From the NCBI GenBank assembly GCA_900316415.1, contig ONCV01000027.1, forward strand, positions 1 through 32,552: a stretch of 32,552 bases of DNA, read 5' to 3'. Below the pieces are notes generated by a model. The model saw nothing but the letters and a program-made list of their open reading frames with translations. It was not told where the DNA came from and made no database searches. Positions within the stretch are counted from its first letter, which is position 1, and every line of letters begins with the position of its first letter. The translations under genes were made by a program, and so were the position numbers. The stretch is from an uncultured Eubacteriales bacterium (lineage in GTDB: Bacteria; Bacillota; Clostridia; Christensenellales; Aristaeellaceae). Shown piece after piece: positions 24,210 through 32,552 of this stretch.

Positions 24210-24434
24210 GATATTGTGGTGCGCAGTATATGTACCACCTCAAAAGAAGGACGGAAAACCCTGAAAAATCAACGGTTTCAGAGATATCGGCCTGCGATAC
24301 GGCGACTTCTCTGTCAACAGCGGACCCGGACAGCGCACCGCAGAAAGAATGCAGAAGCGCCCGGTTCCGTGACGGCATGGGTGAATGAATCAACGAAATG
24401 GTGTGCGGCAGGGGCCGCTACTGGAGGAATTCGA

Positions 24435-25901
24435 ATGAAGAGAACCTGGAAATTCTGGATGGCCATGACCTGCGCGATGACGATGATCGTCGCGTCGATC
24501 CCGGCGATGGCATCGCCGAACAGGGAGGGCTATGTCCTGATGTTCGACTCGGGGGAGGAACTTGTGCGGGAGCCGCGCAGGACCACCGTGCTGAGATCCG
24601 CCGCCGCGGATTCCGCGGAGGAGGAGATCCCCGAATCGGAACCGGCCATCGTGACCGAAATGGAAGCCGCGCCGGAAGCCGAGCCCGAAATCGTGATGGT
24701 GCCGGCGGAGCAGCATGCTCAGTTAACGCAGCCGGAAACCGAAGCCGAAATCGTGACGGAGCCGGCGGAGGAGCCCGCTCCCGAAGCGGAGCCGGAAGCC
24801 GAGGCCGAAACCGTGGAGGAGCCGGCGGAACAGCCCGCTCCCGAGGCGGAACCGGAAGCCGAGTCCGAAATCGAGATGGAGCCGGAAGCCGAGCTGGTGC
24901 CGGCGGAGGAGATCCCGGAGACGGAAGCCGAACCGGAGCAGGCGGAGGAGCCCGAAGCGGAGCCGGAGCAGACCGAGCTTGTCCCGGAAGAAGAGCCGGA
25001 GACCGCGAAAGAACCGAGCGAATCTGAAACCGAGCCCGAAGCGGAGCCCGAACCTGAGCAGGAGCCCATCGAGGAACCGGTGAGCGGTCCGGAGGTTCCC
25101 GCGGAGGAGCCCGCTCCTGAGACGGAGCCCGTGAATCCCGAAGCGGAGCCCGAAGGCGCGGAGACCCTGCAGGATGTCCTGCATGAAGGGGTCCTTGCTG
25201 AAGAAGCCGGCCTGGAGGAAGAGTTCGTCGCAGAGGAAGAGACCAAAGTCTGGACTTCAGACGAGCCCGTCATCGTCTACGCCAACGGCACCGCGAACAT
25301 TTACGCGGAGCCCGATGAGAACAGCGAGATCCTTTCCACGGTCCCCGACGGAACCGAGCTTCCGGTGGTTGATCTGACAGGCGCCTGGTGCGTCCTGGCG
25401 GACAACGCCGGCTACGTTTCCCTGGCGGAAATCCGGGAGACGGCCGCGGTGCAGGAAGCGCCCGCGAAGGAAGACGCTTCCACCGAAACCGCGGAGAATC
25501 CGGAGACGGCCGGCACGGAAGTTCCCGCCGCGGAACCCGCTCCTGAAGACGGGGAAATGACGGAACCCATTGAGGGAGAAAATCCCGAAGAACAGACTGA
25601 AGTCGAGAATGAACCGGAGGATCTGGAGCCGGAAATCGAAGAACCCGTCATGAACGAGGATCCGAACAAGGTCGTCAGGATCCTGTCCAACCGCAAGCAG
25701 GTCATGGACGAAGGCGAAATGGTTTTCCTCTCCGCCGAACTGGTGGGCTTTGATGACTGCGAGGAGATCATTTATATCTGGAAGGTCGACAAGGGGAACG
25801 GATTTGAAGAAGTTCCCGATGCGAACGGACCGGTCTACAGCTTCCCCGCGACGCCGGAAACCCTGAGCTGGAACTGGACGCTGACCGTGCTTTCCCGGTA
25901 A
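24435..25901 (+). CDS. Secreted protein with acidic Glu/Pro/Ala repeat stalk, SH3b-like and Ig-like domains
   Basis: The 488-residue product starts with a signal peptide (about 1-26, ending SIPAMA). Residues about 55-265 are a low-complexity acidic stalk built from short PEAEPE-, PAEEPAPE- and EPEQ-type units. A bacterial SH3-like domain follows (about 279-338: VIVYANGTANIYAEPDENSE, then GTELPVVDL and GAWCVLADNAGYVSL), a fold that often binds cell-wall peptides. A second acidic linker leads to a C-terminal beta-rich, Ig-like domain (about 410-488) with IYIWKVDKGNGFEEV. No LPxTG motif or membrane anchor is visible, so attachment may be through the SH3b domain. The start is set by GGAGG at 24423-24427. 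It is followed by the giant adhesin gene 114 bp downstream and is probably co-expressed. The function is not known. Confidence 0.8.
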   Translation: MKRTWKFWMAMTCAMTMIVASIPAMASPNREGYVLMFDSGEELVREPRRTTVLRSAAADSAEEEIPESEPAIVTEMEAAPEAEPEIVMVPAEQHAQLTQPETEAEIVTEPAEEPAPEAEPEAEAETVEEPAEQPAPEAEPEAESEIEMEPEAELVPAEEIPETEAEPEQAEEPEAEPEQTELVPEEEPETAKEPSESETEPEAEPEPEQEPIEEPVSGPEVPAEEPAPETEPVNPEAEPEGAETLQDVLHEGVLAEEAGLEEEFVAEEETKVWTSDEPVIVYANGTANIYAEPDENSEILSTVPDGTELPVVDLTGAWCVLADNAGYVSLAEIRETAAVQEAPAKEDASTETAENPETAGTEVPAAEPAPEDGEMTEPIEGENPEEQTEVENEPEDLEPEIEEPVMNEDPNKVVRILSNRKQVMDEGEMVFLSAELVGFDDCEEIIYIWKVDKGNGFEEVPDANGPVYSFPATPETLSWNWTLTVLSR

Positions 25902-25915
25902 CGGTTTGACTTATT

Positions 25916-25945
25916 CTCCTGTGGGCGAGATACCCACAGGAGTTT
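25916..25945 (+). terminator. Hairpin between the two secreted-protein genes (possible attenuator)
   Basis: CTCCTGTGGG pairs perfectly with CCCACAGGAG around CGAGATA, followed by TTT only. The stem is strong but the T run is short, so it may terminate partially, lowering expression of the downstream adhesin. No convincing promoter lies between it and 26016. Confidence 0.55.
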
Positions 25946-26015
25946 GGACTATAGAAGAAACCTGTGAAAGACCGCTTTCCGGGCGGCTGCCTCATAGGAT
26001 CAGGAGGGTGTTCAC

Positions 26016-29000
26016 ATGAAGAAAGCGTTAGCACTTCTTCTTTCCCTGGTAATGGTATTCCAGATGCTTCCGGTTTCCGTGCTCGCGGAACGCGAAGGTT
26101 ACACGCAGACCGAAGGCACCTTTTCGGGCGTGGAGACCTATCAGGTTTCCTATACCGTAGACGGGACGACCACGGACAAAACTGCGCAGAAGGGTATGAA
26201 GCTGAGTAAAATCCTTCCTGAATCCCCGACCAAAGAGGGGGACTTCGTGTTTGCAGGCTGGGAGGACGCGAATGGCAATCTGATCAGCGATCCCTCTGCA
26301 GTCACGGTGGAGAGCAACATCAGCGTAACGGCCGTATTCACGGAAGTTGCCGACGTCCAGCTTCGCGGCGCGGATCCCGGCAACTCGAAAGCGACGAACA
26401 CCGATGAAGGCGACGGCACCGGGGAAGAGAAGACGGAGACGGAACCGCAGGTCGAAACCTGGACCGTTACCTTCTACAACCGGGATGCTGAGGTCTATGA
26501 GACTGTTCAGGTTGAAAAAGGCCAGCCCATTGGAGAACTTCTCCCCGCTGTGATCGAGTTGGAGAACCATGATGCTTACTGGGCGATTCGCGACACGGAA
26601 ACCCGGATTGGGTCAACCTGGATTCCGGAAGGCGATACGAAAATTGATCCTCTCTATATAAAGAATACCTACTCTGTTTCGTTCTACAACCGGGACGCTG
26701 AGAAGATCGCGACGATTGAAGTTAAAATGGGCGAGGAGATCGGGGAGAATCTTCCGGACACAATCGCCAGGGATGACTATACTGCCTACTGGGCAATCGG
26801 CGAGATCGTTGAAGGCGGACAGGGTCAGACAATAAACGTTACTGGACAGCGCATCAGCGAAAACTGGGAACCGGCAGCGGATACAGATATCGTTCCTGAC
26901 TATGATAAGATCGAATACACGGTTACTTTCTATAAGAAAGACAAAGCAACACAAATTGCCGCGCTTAAGGTAGACGTTGATACGAACTATTGCCTGAACG
27001 ATATGCCGGCTGTTCCTGCCGAAACAGGCGCGATCGGCAAATGGGTGTACAGCGGCGGAGACTTTACCAACAGCGTCACGATCACGGAAGACACGGCAGT
27101 ATGGCCTGAATACGAACAGAATGTTTTCAACGTCACATTTATAGTTGACAAAAAGACCTACGAGACGGACCAGTATAATACAGGTGAAGCCCTTACTCTG
27201 CCCAATGATCCGGTGGTGGAAGGCAAGGAATTCAAAAGATGGCTGGACGAAGACGGAAATGAGGTTACAGCGGGAACGCCGGTGACCCGCGACATGATCA
27301 TTACGGCAGACTTTAAATCAAACTACTTTGTCAATTTTGTTGTCCTGAATGATGACGGAACGGAAGGCGAGCGGCTGTCACAGTATTTCCGCGAGTCGGG
27401 CGAAGCGATTGCAACCATGCCGCAGGATCCCTTTGTGGCAGGCAAGGTTTTCGTAAAATGGGTCATAAAGGATACTGAGACGGAAGTTACGGCCGAAACA
27501 GTTGTCAGCAGCGACATGACGGTTGTGGCTGTTTTCCGCTCGGTTGAGGTTTATGAGGTTACAGCTCGGTACTATTATCTTGAAGAAAATGGGAATAAGT
27601 TTGTCTTCAATACCGATGTGACCGAAATAGACGGGGTAGATTTGCCGTATACGCTTACGGCGCCTGATAGTACAAAGACAGACCCGAACAAGGTTCCGGG
27701 AGGTCCTATCTATTTCCCGGTCAATCCGACCCTTGAAGTCAAGGAAAGTGACTTTGACGCTAATAGGAAACTGGCGGTAGAGTTTGAATATGTTGCATTC
27801 ACTGCGGTGTATGACTTCGTGTATAAACTGAAGGATCTGACGGGAAATGGATATACTGAGATCGACAGGGAAAGCGGAGTCCAAGGTGTTTTAAACAGCT
27901 ACGTAACACCGACTGTTAAGACATATCCCTATGCGGAGCTGGAAGTTGCGGAAGGCGCGGCCATAACTCAGGCGGAAGGTCAGGAACTGGTTGTAAAATA
28001 TACTCGGAAGGATTTCCAGGTGACATATGATACCAGGGGCGGCAGTTATGTCGGTGGCGCCACGGTTCCATATGGCACCCCATATACTGTAACCAGTACA
28101 AAACCGACCCGTACCGGGTACACATTTGACGGCTGGTACACAGATGAGGGCTTAACCCAACCGGCCGGGAAGAAGGTGACAGTTGAAAGCAACACGACGC
28201 TGTACGCGAAGTGGAAGGGAAATACCGTCAATTATACAATCGTATACTTGTTCGAGAAGTATAACGATGCTGGTACAGAATCCTCTTTCGTTTATGATAA
28301 TTCCGAAACAGGAACAGGAACTGTTGGCTCTACTGTTAAGGCTACTGATCGTTCTATTCCGGATAAATCCAGGACTGGATGGGAAAAGGATAGTACGCGC
28401 AACAACGCTTCCAGCGTAGAAATTGCAGCGGATGGATCTTCTGTGTTGTTTGTATATTATAAGTTGAAAGAGTATGAGTTTAAATTCCATGCAAATTATT
28501 TCCAGTACGGTCAGTCACTCTATTATGTCTACGCAACCCTAACAGATAAGGGCGTGACGGACGAACGGGAAGAACTGAGCTATACAATGTCGGTGAAACT
28601 TGGACAGGACATTTCTAATTCCTGGCCATCAAAAGTAACCGGAAAGTATTATAGAAATTATATTTCGCGCAATCTTAGCTTTGATGGCTGGGTACCTGCA
28701 AATGGCTCAACATGTTATGTAACGAAACGCACAATTGTAACACCTGAGATGCTGCCCTCTAATGGGACATCAATCACTTATTATGCTCAGTGGACAACAG
28801 ATGCAAAAACCTATACAGTGAACTATTGGCTCCAGAACGCTGATGATGATGGATATACAAAGTCTGAAACATATAGCCAAACATATACATCTTCCATTGG
28901 TAATCTGAATGCTAAGGAGATAAGCGGATATACTTATGATCATGGGAATTCCGGGCAACAAGCTACAACGTATAATTTCTATTATAACCGTGATACGTAT

Positions 29001-32000
29001 ACGATTGATTATTATTACAGCTCTACGAAACTTAAAACCATCGAGAATGTCAAATTCGATGCCAATATCAATAAAGCCCCTTACGTCTGGACACCCACAG
29101 CTGCGCAGTGCGGTGTAGACAGTGATTATACTTTCGTCGACTGGTATTCTGACTCCGGATTGACTACGCCTTATACTTTCGCTAAGATGCCTGCCAGCAA
29201 TCTTGTACTGTATGCAAAGTGGAAAGCTCCGGAATATACGGTTCATTTTGTGGATGGGGACAATACATCGTCTGAGCTTGCAAGCCAGACCGTCGAAAAG
29301 TATGGGAAAGCAGCCGCGCCGGAGACCACTCCGACGAAAGCCGGCTATACGTTTGATGGCTGGTATACAACTGCCAATGGAACTGTTCTCTACGACTGGA
29401 ACACACAGATTACCCAGGATACAACGGTGTATGCACACTGGACAAAAAAGGCACTGAGCTATGTTGTCCATTATGTGGACGAAGCTGGTCAACCTGTTCT
29501 GGCTGATAAGAACGAATCCAACCCGAACCTGACAGCTGGACAGAAAATAACTGAAAACGCGGTTTCAGTAGCAGGCTATCGTCCGAAGAAAGCCAGCCAG
29601 ACGCTGGAGCTTTCCGAGAATATTGCGGACAATCAGCTGACCTTTGAATACAGTAAAAAGACAGCAACGACATCATATACCATAAGATATATTCTGGATC
29701 CCGAAGAGTATCCTGGAAACATTGCTGTTGCAGCTAAAAAAACTGTAGAAAATGTTCCGGGTGATACAGCATCCGTGATCGAAATGGCCGAACCGATCGA
29801 TTACGACACGCTCTATGCGGCGCATCCGGAACTGACCGGAATTGAGTTCTACCCGGATGAAGCTCAGAAAACCTGTGTTCTGACTGCTGATGTCAACGAG
29901 AATGTATATGTATTTAAGTATTCCGCATATAAGAATGCGAAAATCACCGTTAAATTCGTTGATATGAACGGTGATCCAATCGCCAGTGAAGATGCTCAGA
30001 TCTTGAAGGTCGGTAAAACATTCACCCTGTCGCGCACACCCATTGCGGGGTGGGAACTCAACAAGGCTGTTATCGGTACCGATTACAGCGGAACAGAAGC
30101 CGGGACGGATTATAAGATCACAAGGAACATTGCAGAAAGCGGGGAAGGCCTCACTTTCACCCTGTTCTATCAGAAGAAACTGACAATCACGGCCGTCAGC
30201 GCCAGCAAGATGTATGACGGAACAGTACTGACACTTCCTGCCGCTCTGAACGATCAGGTGATTGTTGACGGGCTTCTGTCAGGACATTCCCTGACTGGCA
30301 TCGATTATACTTATGTGAACGCGGACAGCGACGATCCGAAGGGACGTCTGAATGCAGGCATTGCTACGGTGACTCCCAAGGACGCACAAATCAGCGGCAT
30401 TAAAAACAAGAATCCGAACTACTACAAGATCCGTTATCTCAGCGGCACGCTGGAAGTGCTTAAGATTAATGTTACGGTTCGCGTGGAACCCGACCGCTGG
30501 ACAAATGCAGCATACAGTGGGGAGGAGTACAAGGCAGGCTTCACCAACAGCAGCAAGACGAGCATATCCGACTATGTGATGATCAGCCATACTGGTTATG
30601 CCAGTAAGTATCTGAATGCTATCTGGACTGCGATCACCGGGTTGGAAAATGTAATCTCCGATCCGTCATCTCCCGGCATGCATTACTATGTCGAAGCAAA
30701 AACGGATGTTGGCGATTACCGTTATGTTGTAGGTTTGACTACGGCCGATCTTCCGGAGGATAATAACTACAGTGTCTCCCTTTATGTCAGAGACGGCCGC
30801 CTGCAGATTGTTCCGAAGGCTATCACCGTGACTACCGGAAGCGATACAAAGACTTATGACGGAACTCCGTTGAAGAATGCGGAAGCGACGATCACCGGAC
30901 TGACTGCAGCCGATGAAGAAAAAGTAACGATCTCTGCCACCGGCAGCATTACCTATCCCGGCAACACACCGAATACGTATGCGATTGACTGGGGCACTGT
31001 TAAGCCGGGTAATTATACAATTAATGAAAACCTGGGACAATTAACTATAACGCAGGCTCAAATCGGACTGAAGGTCAAGGATATTGAAAAAGTATACAAT
31101 GGACTGGAGCAGACCGGTCGCGCTTTACCCGCTGAAGGAATACCCGGAACCGGCGCAGCAATTGATACCGACGACTATACAGTTACCGGTCTGGCCAATG
31201 GGGACGTGCTGCACGTAACCTATACTCCGGCCACACGCACTGACGTTGGCACGGATACCGGTTCCTTTGGGAATACCATTGCCTGGAGTGTCACTCGCGG
31301 AGAACAGGATGTCACCGGAAGTTACACGCTTCAGACATTCACTCCCGGAAAGCTGACAATCACACCTGCGATGCTGACTGTCACCACCGGAAGTGCCAGG
31401 AAGGCTTATGACGGAACACCGCTGACAAACGATGAAGCAAGCATTATCGGATTCGTGAATAATGAGACTGCCGATATTACTGCGACAGGAAGTCAGACAG
31501 AAATCGGCAGTACCCCCAACTCCTACAGCATTGACTGGCGCACTGCCAAGGAAAGCAACTACACAATCACAGAAACCCTGGGTACTCTGGAGGTTGTCCA
31601 GAATTACAGCGTTACCTACAGAGTCTCGGGCGATATACCTTCCGGCTATACTGCTCCGACAGACGCGACCAATTATGCGGCTGGCGATACGGTTACGGTA
31701 CAGGCTGTTCCGAATCAGGAAGGATATACATTTGTCGGCTGGAAGAACGGAGAAGAGACTGTTACCAGCTTCACAATGCCGGAGAGTGATGTCGAACTGA
31801 CGGGTGTGTGGTCTATCAATAAGTATCCCTATACGGTTCACCACTACCTGAAGGGCACCACTATAGAGGTAGCGGACGTTGAAACCGGAGAGGCGTACTT
31901 CAACTCTGAATTTACTGCTACCCCGAAGACTACCTATCAGTCTTTGGATCTGAGAGTTGACTCTTACAGTCCTACACAGACAATCACTATTAAGACAGAC

Positions 32001-32552
32001 GCGGGGCAGAATGTCATTACGATCTATTATACCCTGCCTCTGACTATTTCCGCTGCAACCAGGACAAAGGCTTACGATGGCAAGCCGCTGACTGGCGAGT
32101 TCACCGTTACTGGTGCACTGCCTTCGGATGAGACTGCTATCAAGGCCAGCCTGGGCGATCCTGCATCCATCACGTATACCAGTGAGAGCCCCAGGAAATA
32201 CAGTGCAAACACCTCGGAGATTCCTGTTTACTATAGTGTGCAGAATAATGAAGGCACGCTGACCATCACCGAGAGCAGCAAGGCGCTGGTGATTACATCG
32301 GCGACGAAGAGCTGGGAGTATGACGGCGAGACGCATAAGGAAGAAGTCTATACGGTAACGTATGACAACACAGCAGTCACTGCGGACAGCACGGGCAAGG
32401 TATTCGAGCTGCCGACAGGGGACACGGTAACGATCACCGCGACGGCGGCCGGCGTGAAGTATGTGTCTGACAGTACGGATGCGAACAACACCTACACCTA
32501 TGTGCTGACGAATGCAGGCCAGTACCGGAGTGTGACAGCGAACTACGGCAAG
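26016..32552 (+). CDS. Giant secreted repeat adhesin (InlB-type, MucBP-like and YDG/MBG repeats), 3' truncated by the window
   Basis: The frame is open for 2179 codons to the window end. It begins with AGGAGGG and a signal peptide (about 1-24, ending VSVLA). Near the N-terminus are related copies of a unit starting T-V-T-F-Y-N-R-D-A-E (about 150, 219 and, diverged, 302). InlB B/Listeria-Bacteroides-type repeats follow, with GYTFDGWYTDEG (near 700) and GYTFDGWYTTANG (near 1115), each closing in LYAKW or VYAHW. MucBP-like units occur near 1147 and 1309. The last 800 residues contain repeated YDG/MBG-type domains marked by K-x-Y-D-G (SKMYDGT, TKTYDGTPL, RKAYDGTPL, TKAYDGKPL, SWEYDGE). These domains occur in Gram-positive surface adhesins that bind mucus or other cells. 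Any anchor is beyond the window. Base composition is much lower in GC than the nitrogen block. Confidence 0.88.
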   Translation, partial: MKKALALLLSLVMVFQMLPVSVLAEREGYTQTEGTFSGVETYQVSYTVDGTTTDKTAQKGMKLSKILPESPTKEGDFVFAGWEDANGNLISDPSAVTVESNISVTAVFTEVADVQLRGADPGNSKATNTDEGDGTGEEKTETEPQVETWTVTFYNRDAEVYETVQVEKGQPIGELLPAVIELENHDAYWAIRDTETRIGSTWIPEGDTKIDPLYIKNTYSVSFYNRDAEKIATIEVKMGEEIGENLPDTIARDDYTAYWAIGEIVEGGQGQTINVTGQRISENWEPAADTDIVPDYDKIEYTVTFYKKDKATQIAALKVDVDTNYCLNDMPAVPAETGAIGKWVYSGGDFTNSVTITEDTAVWPEYEQNVFNVTFIVDKKTYETDQYNTGEALTLPNDPVVEGKEFKRWLDEDGNEVTAGTPVTRDMIITADFKSNYFVNFVVLNDDGTEGERLSQYFRESGEAIATMPQDPFVAGKVFVKWVIKDTETEVTAETVVSSDMTVVAVFRSVEVYEVTARYYYLEENGNKFVFNTDVTEIDGVDLPYTLTAPDSTKTDPNKVPGGPIYFPVNPTLEVKESDFDANRKLAVEFEYVAFTAVYDFVYKLKDLTGNGYTEIDRESGVQGVLNSYVTPTVKTYPYAELEVAEGAAITQAEGQELVVKYTRKDFQVTYDTRGGSYVGGATVPYGTPYTVTSTKPTRTGYTFDGWYTDEGLTQPAGKKVTVESNTTLYAKWKGNTVNYTIVYLFEKYNDAGTESSFVYDNSETGTGTVGSTVKATDRSIPDKSRTGWEKDSTRNNASSVEIAADGSSVLFVYYKLKEYEFKFHANYFQYGQSLYYVYATLTDKGVTDEREELSYTMSVKLGQDISNSWPSKVTGKYYRNYISRNLSFDGWVPANGSTCYVTKRTIVTPEMLPSNGTSITYYAQWTTDAKTYTVNYWLQNADDDGYTKSETYSQTYTSSIGNLNAKEISGYTYDHGNSGQQATTYNFYYNRDTYTIDYYYSSTKLKTIENVKFDANINKAPYVWTPTAAQCGVDSDYTFVDWYSDSGLTTPYTFAKMPASNLVLYAKWKAPEYTVHFVDGDNTSSELASQTVEKYGKAAAPETTPTKAGYTFDGWYTTANGTVLYDWNTQITQDTTVYAHWTKKALSYVVHYVDEAGQPVLADKNESNPNLTAGQKITENAVSVAGYRPKKASQTLELSENIADNQLTFEYSKKTATTSYTIRYILDPEEYPGNIAVAAKKTVENVPGDTASVIEMAEPIDYDTLYAAHPELTGIEFYPDEAQKTCVLTADVNENVYVFKYSAYKNAKITVKFVDMNGDPIASEDAQILKVGKTFTLSRTPIAGWELNKAVIGTDYSGTEAGTDYKITRNIAESGEGLTFTLFYQKKLTITAVSASKMYDGTVLTLPAALNDQVIVDGLLSGHSLTGIDYTYVNADSDDPKGRLNAGIATVTPKDAQISGIKNKNPNYYKIRYLSGTLEVLKINVTVRVEPDRWTNAAYSGEEYKAGFTNSSKTSISDYVMISHTGYASKYLNAIWTAITGLENVISDPSSPGMHYYVEAKTDVGDYRYVVGLTTADLPEDNNYSVSLYVRDGRLQIVPKAITVTTGSDTKTYDGTPLKNAEATITGLTAADEEKVTISATGSITYPGNTPNTYAIDWGTVKPGNYTINENLGQLTITQAQIGLKVKDIEKVYNGLEQTGRALPAEGIPGTGAAIDTDDYTVTGLANGDVLHVTYTPATRTDVGTDTGSFGNTIAWSVTRGEQDVTGSYTLQTFTPGKLTITPAMLTVTTGSARKAYDGTPLTNDEASIIGFVNNETADITATGSQTEIGSTPNSYSIDWRTAKESNYTITETLGTLEVVQNYSVTYRVSGDIPSGYTAPTDATNYAAGDTVTVQAVPNQEGYTFVGWKNGEETVTSFTMPESDVELTGVWSINKYPYTVHHYLKGTTIEVADVETGEAYFNSEFTATPKTTYQSLDLRVDSYSPTQTITIKTDAGQNVITIYYTLPLTISAATRTKAYDGKPLTGEFTVTGALPSDETAIKASLGDPASITYTSESPRKYSANTSEIPVYYSVQNNEGTLTITESSKALVITSATKSWEYDGETHKEEVYTVTYDNTAVTADSTGKVFELPTGDTVTITATAAGVKYVSDSTDANNTYTYVLTNAGQYRSVTANYGK

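Noticed and set aside
24210..24434. Cyclic di-GMP riboswitch in the leader of the acidic secreted protein, suggested by the divergent GGDEF gene
   Set aside because: The conserved cores of class I could not be found, and no convincing class II fold was visible by eye.
25906..25934. Promoter for the giant adhesin starting with TTGACT
   Set aside because: At 17-18 bp spacing the -10 would be GATACC or ATACCC, which is poor and lies inside the strong hairpin.

Overview
The window looks like the chromosome of a high-GC Firmicute, most likely an anaerobic gut or rumen member of Clostridia. The evidence is Firmicute-type: strong AGGAGG ribosome-binding sites, near-consensus sigma-A promoters with 17-18 bp spacers, intrinsic terminators, an unadenylylated-type (GSI-alpha) glutamine synthetase, LL-diaminopimelate aminotransferase, an ANTAR antiterminator beside glnA, and InlB/MucBP/YDG-type surface proteins. 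The taxonomic placement is inference. I see no rRNA, tRNA or CRISPR array.

Layout. 1-1420: the 3' end of a group II intron, an ECF transporter S component (minus) and a YfcE-like phosphodiesterase (plus). 1446-18043: a nitrogen and glutamine block with asnB (minus), diverging from glnA - ANTAR regulator - gltB - gltD, then a gene for an ammonium transporter fused to a PII domain, then dapL-pyrG, then glmS. 18065-21606: a two-gene heterodimeric ABC exporter operon (minus). 21607-22123: its promoter and leader, a terminator and a gene remnant. 22124-24040: a periplasmic-binding-fold/GGDEF protein (minus). 24435 to the window end: two secreted proteins, one with an acidic Glu/Pro-rich stalk and one very large repeat-rich adhesin that runs off the window.

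The nitrogen block works as one economy. Amt-PII brings in and senses ammonium, GlnA makes glutamine and GltBD makes glutamate. AsnB, PyrG and GlmS are glutamine-consuming amidotransferases, and DapL is a glutamate-dependent aminotransferase.

The most interesting signal is regulatory. Four separate transcription units (asnB, glnA, amt, dapL-pyrG) each have a strong promoter followed within about 15 nt of the predicted start by a strong intrinsic terminator, all ahead of the start codon. The 5' arm of each terminator can instead form a small hexaloop hairpin (loops AAGGGA, AAGGGC or GAGGGA) whose three-base stem covaries between genes. An RNA-binding ANTAR protein with a receiver domain lacking its phosphorylation site is encoded between glnA and gltB. 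I infer a compact ANTAR antitermination regulon that reaches beyond glnA/gltB to ammonium uptake, asparagine and lysine/cell-wall precursor synthesis.

GC content falls visibly in the last 6 kb (the adhesin) compared with the very GC-rich nitrogen block.
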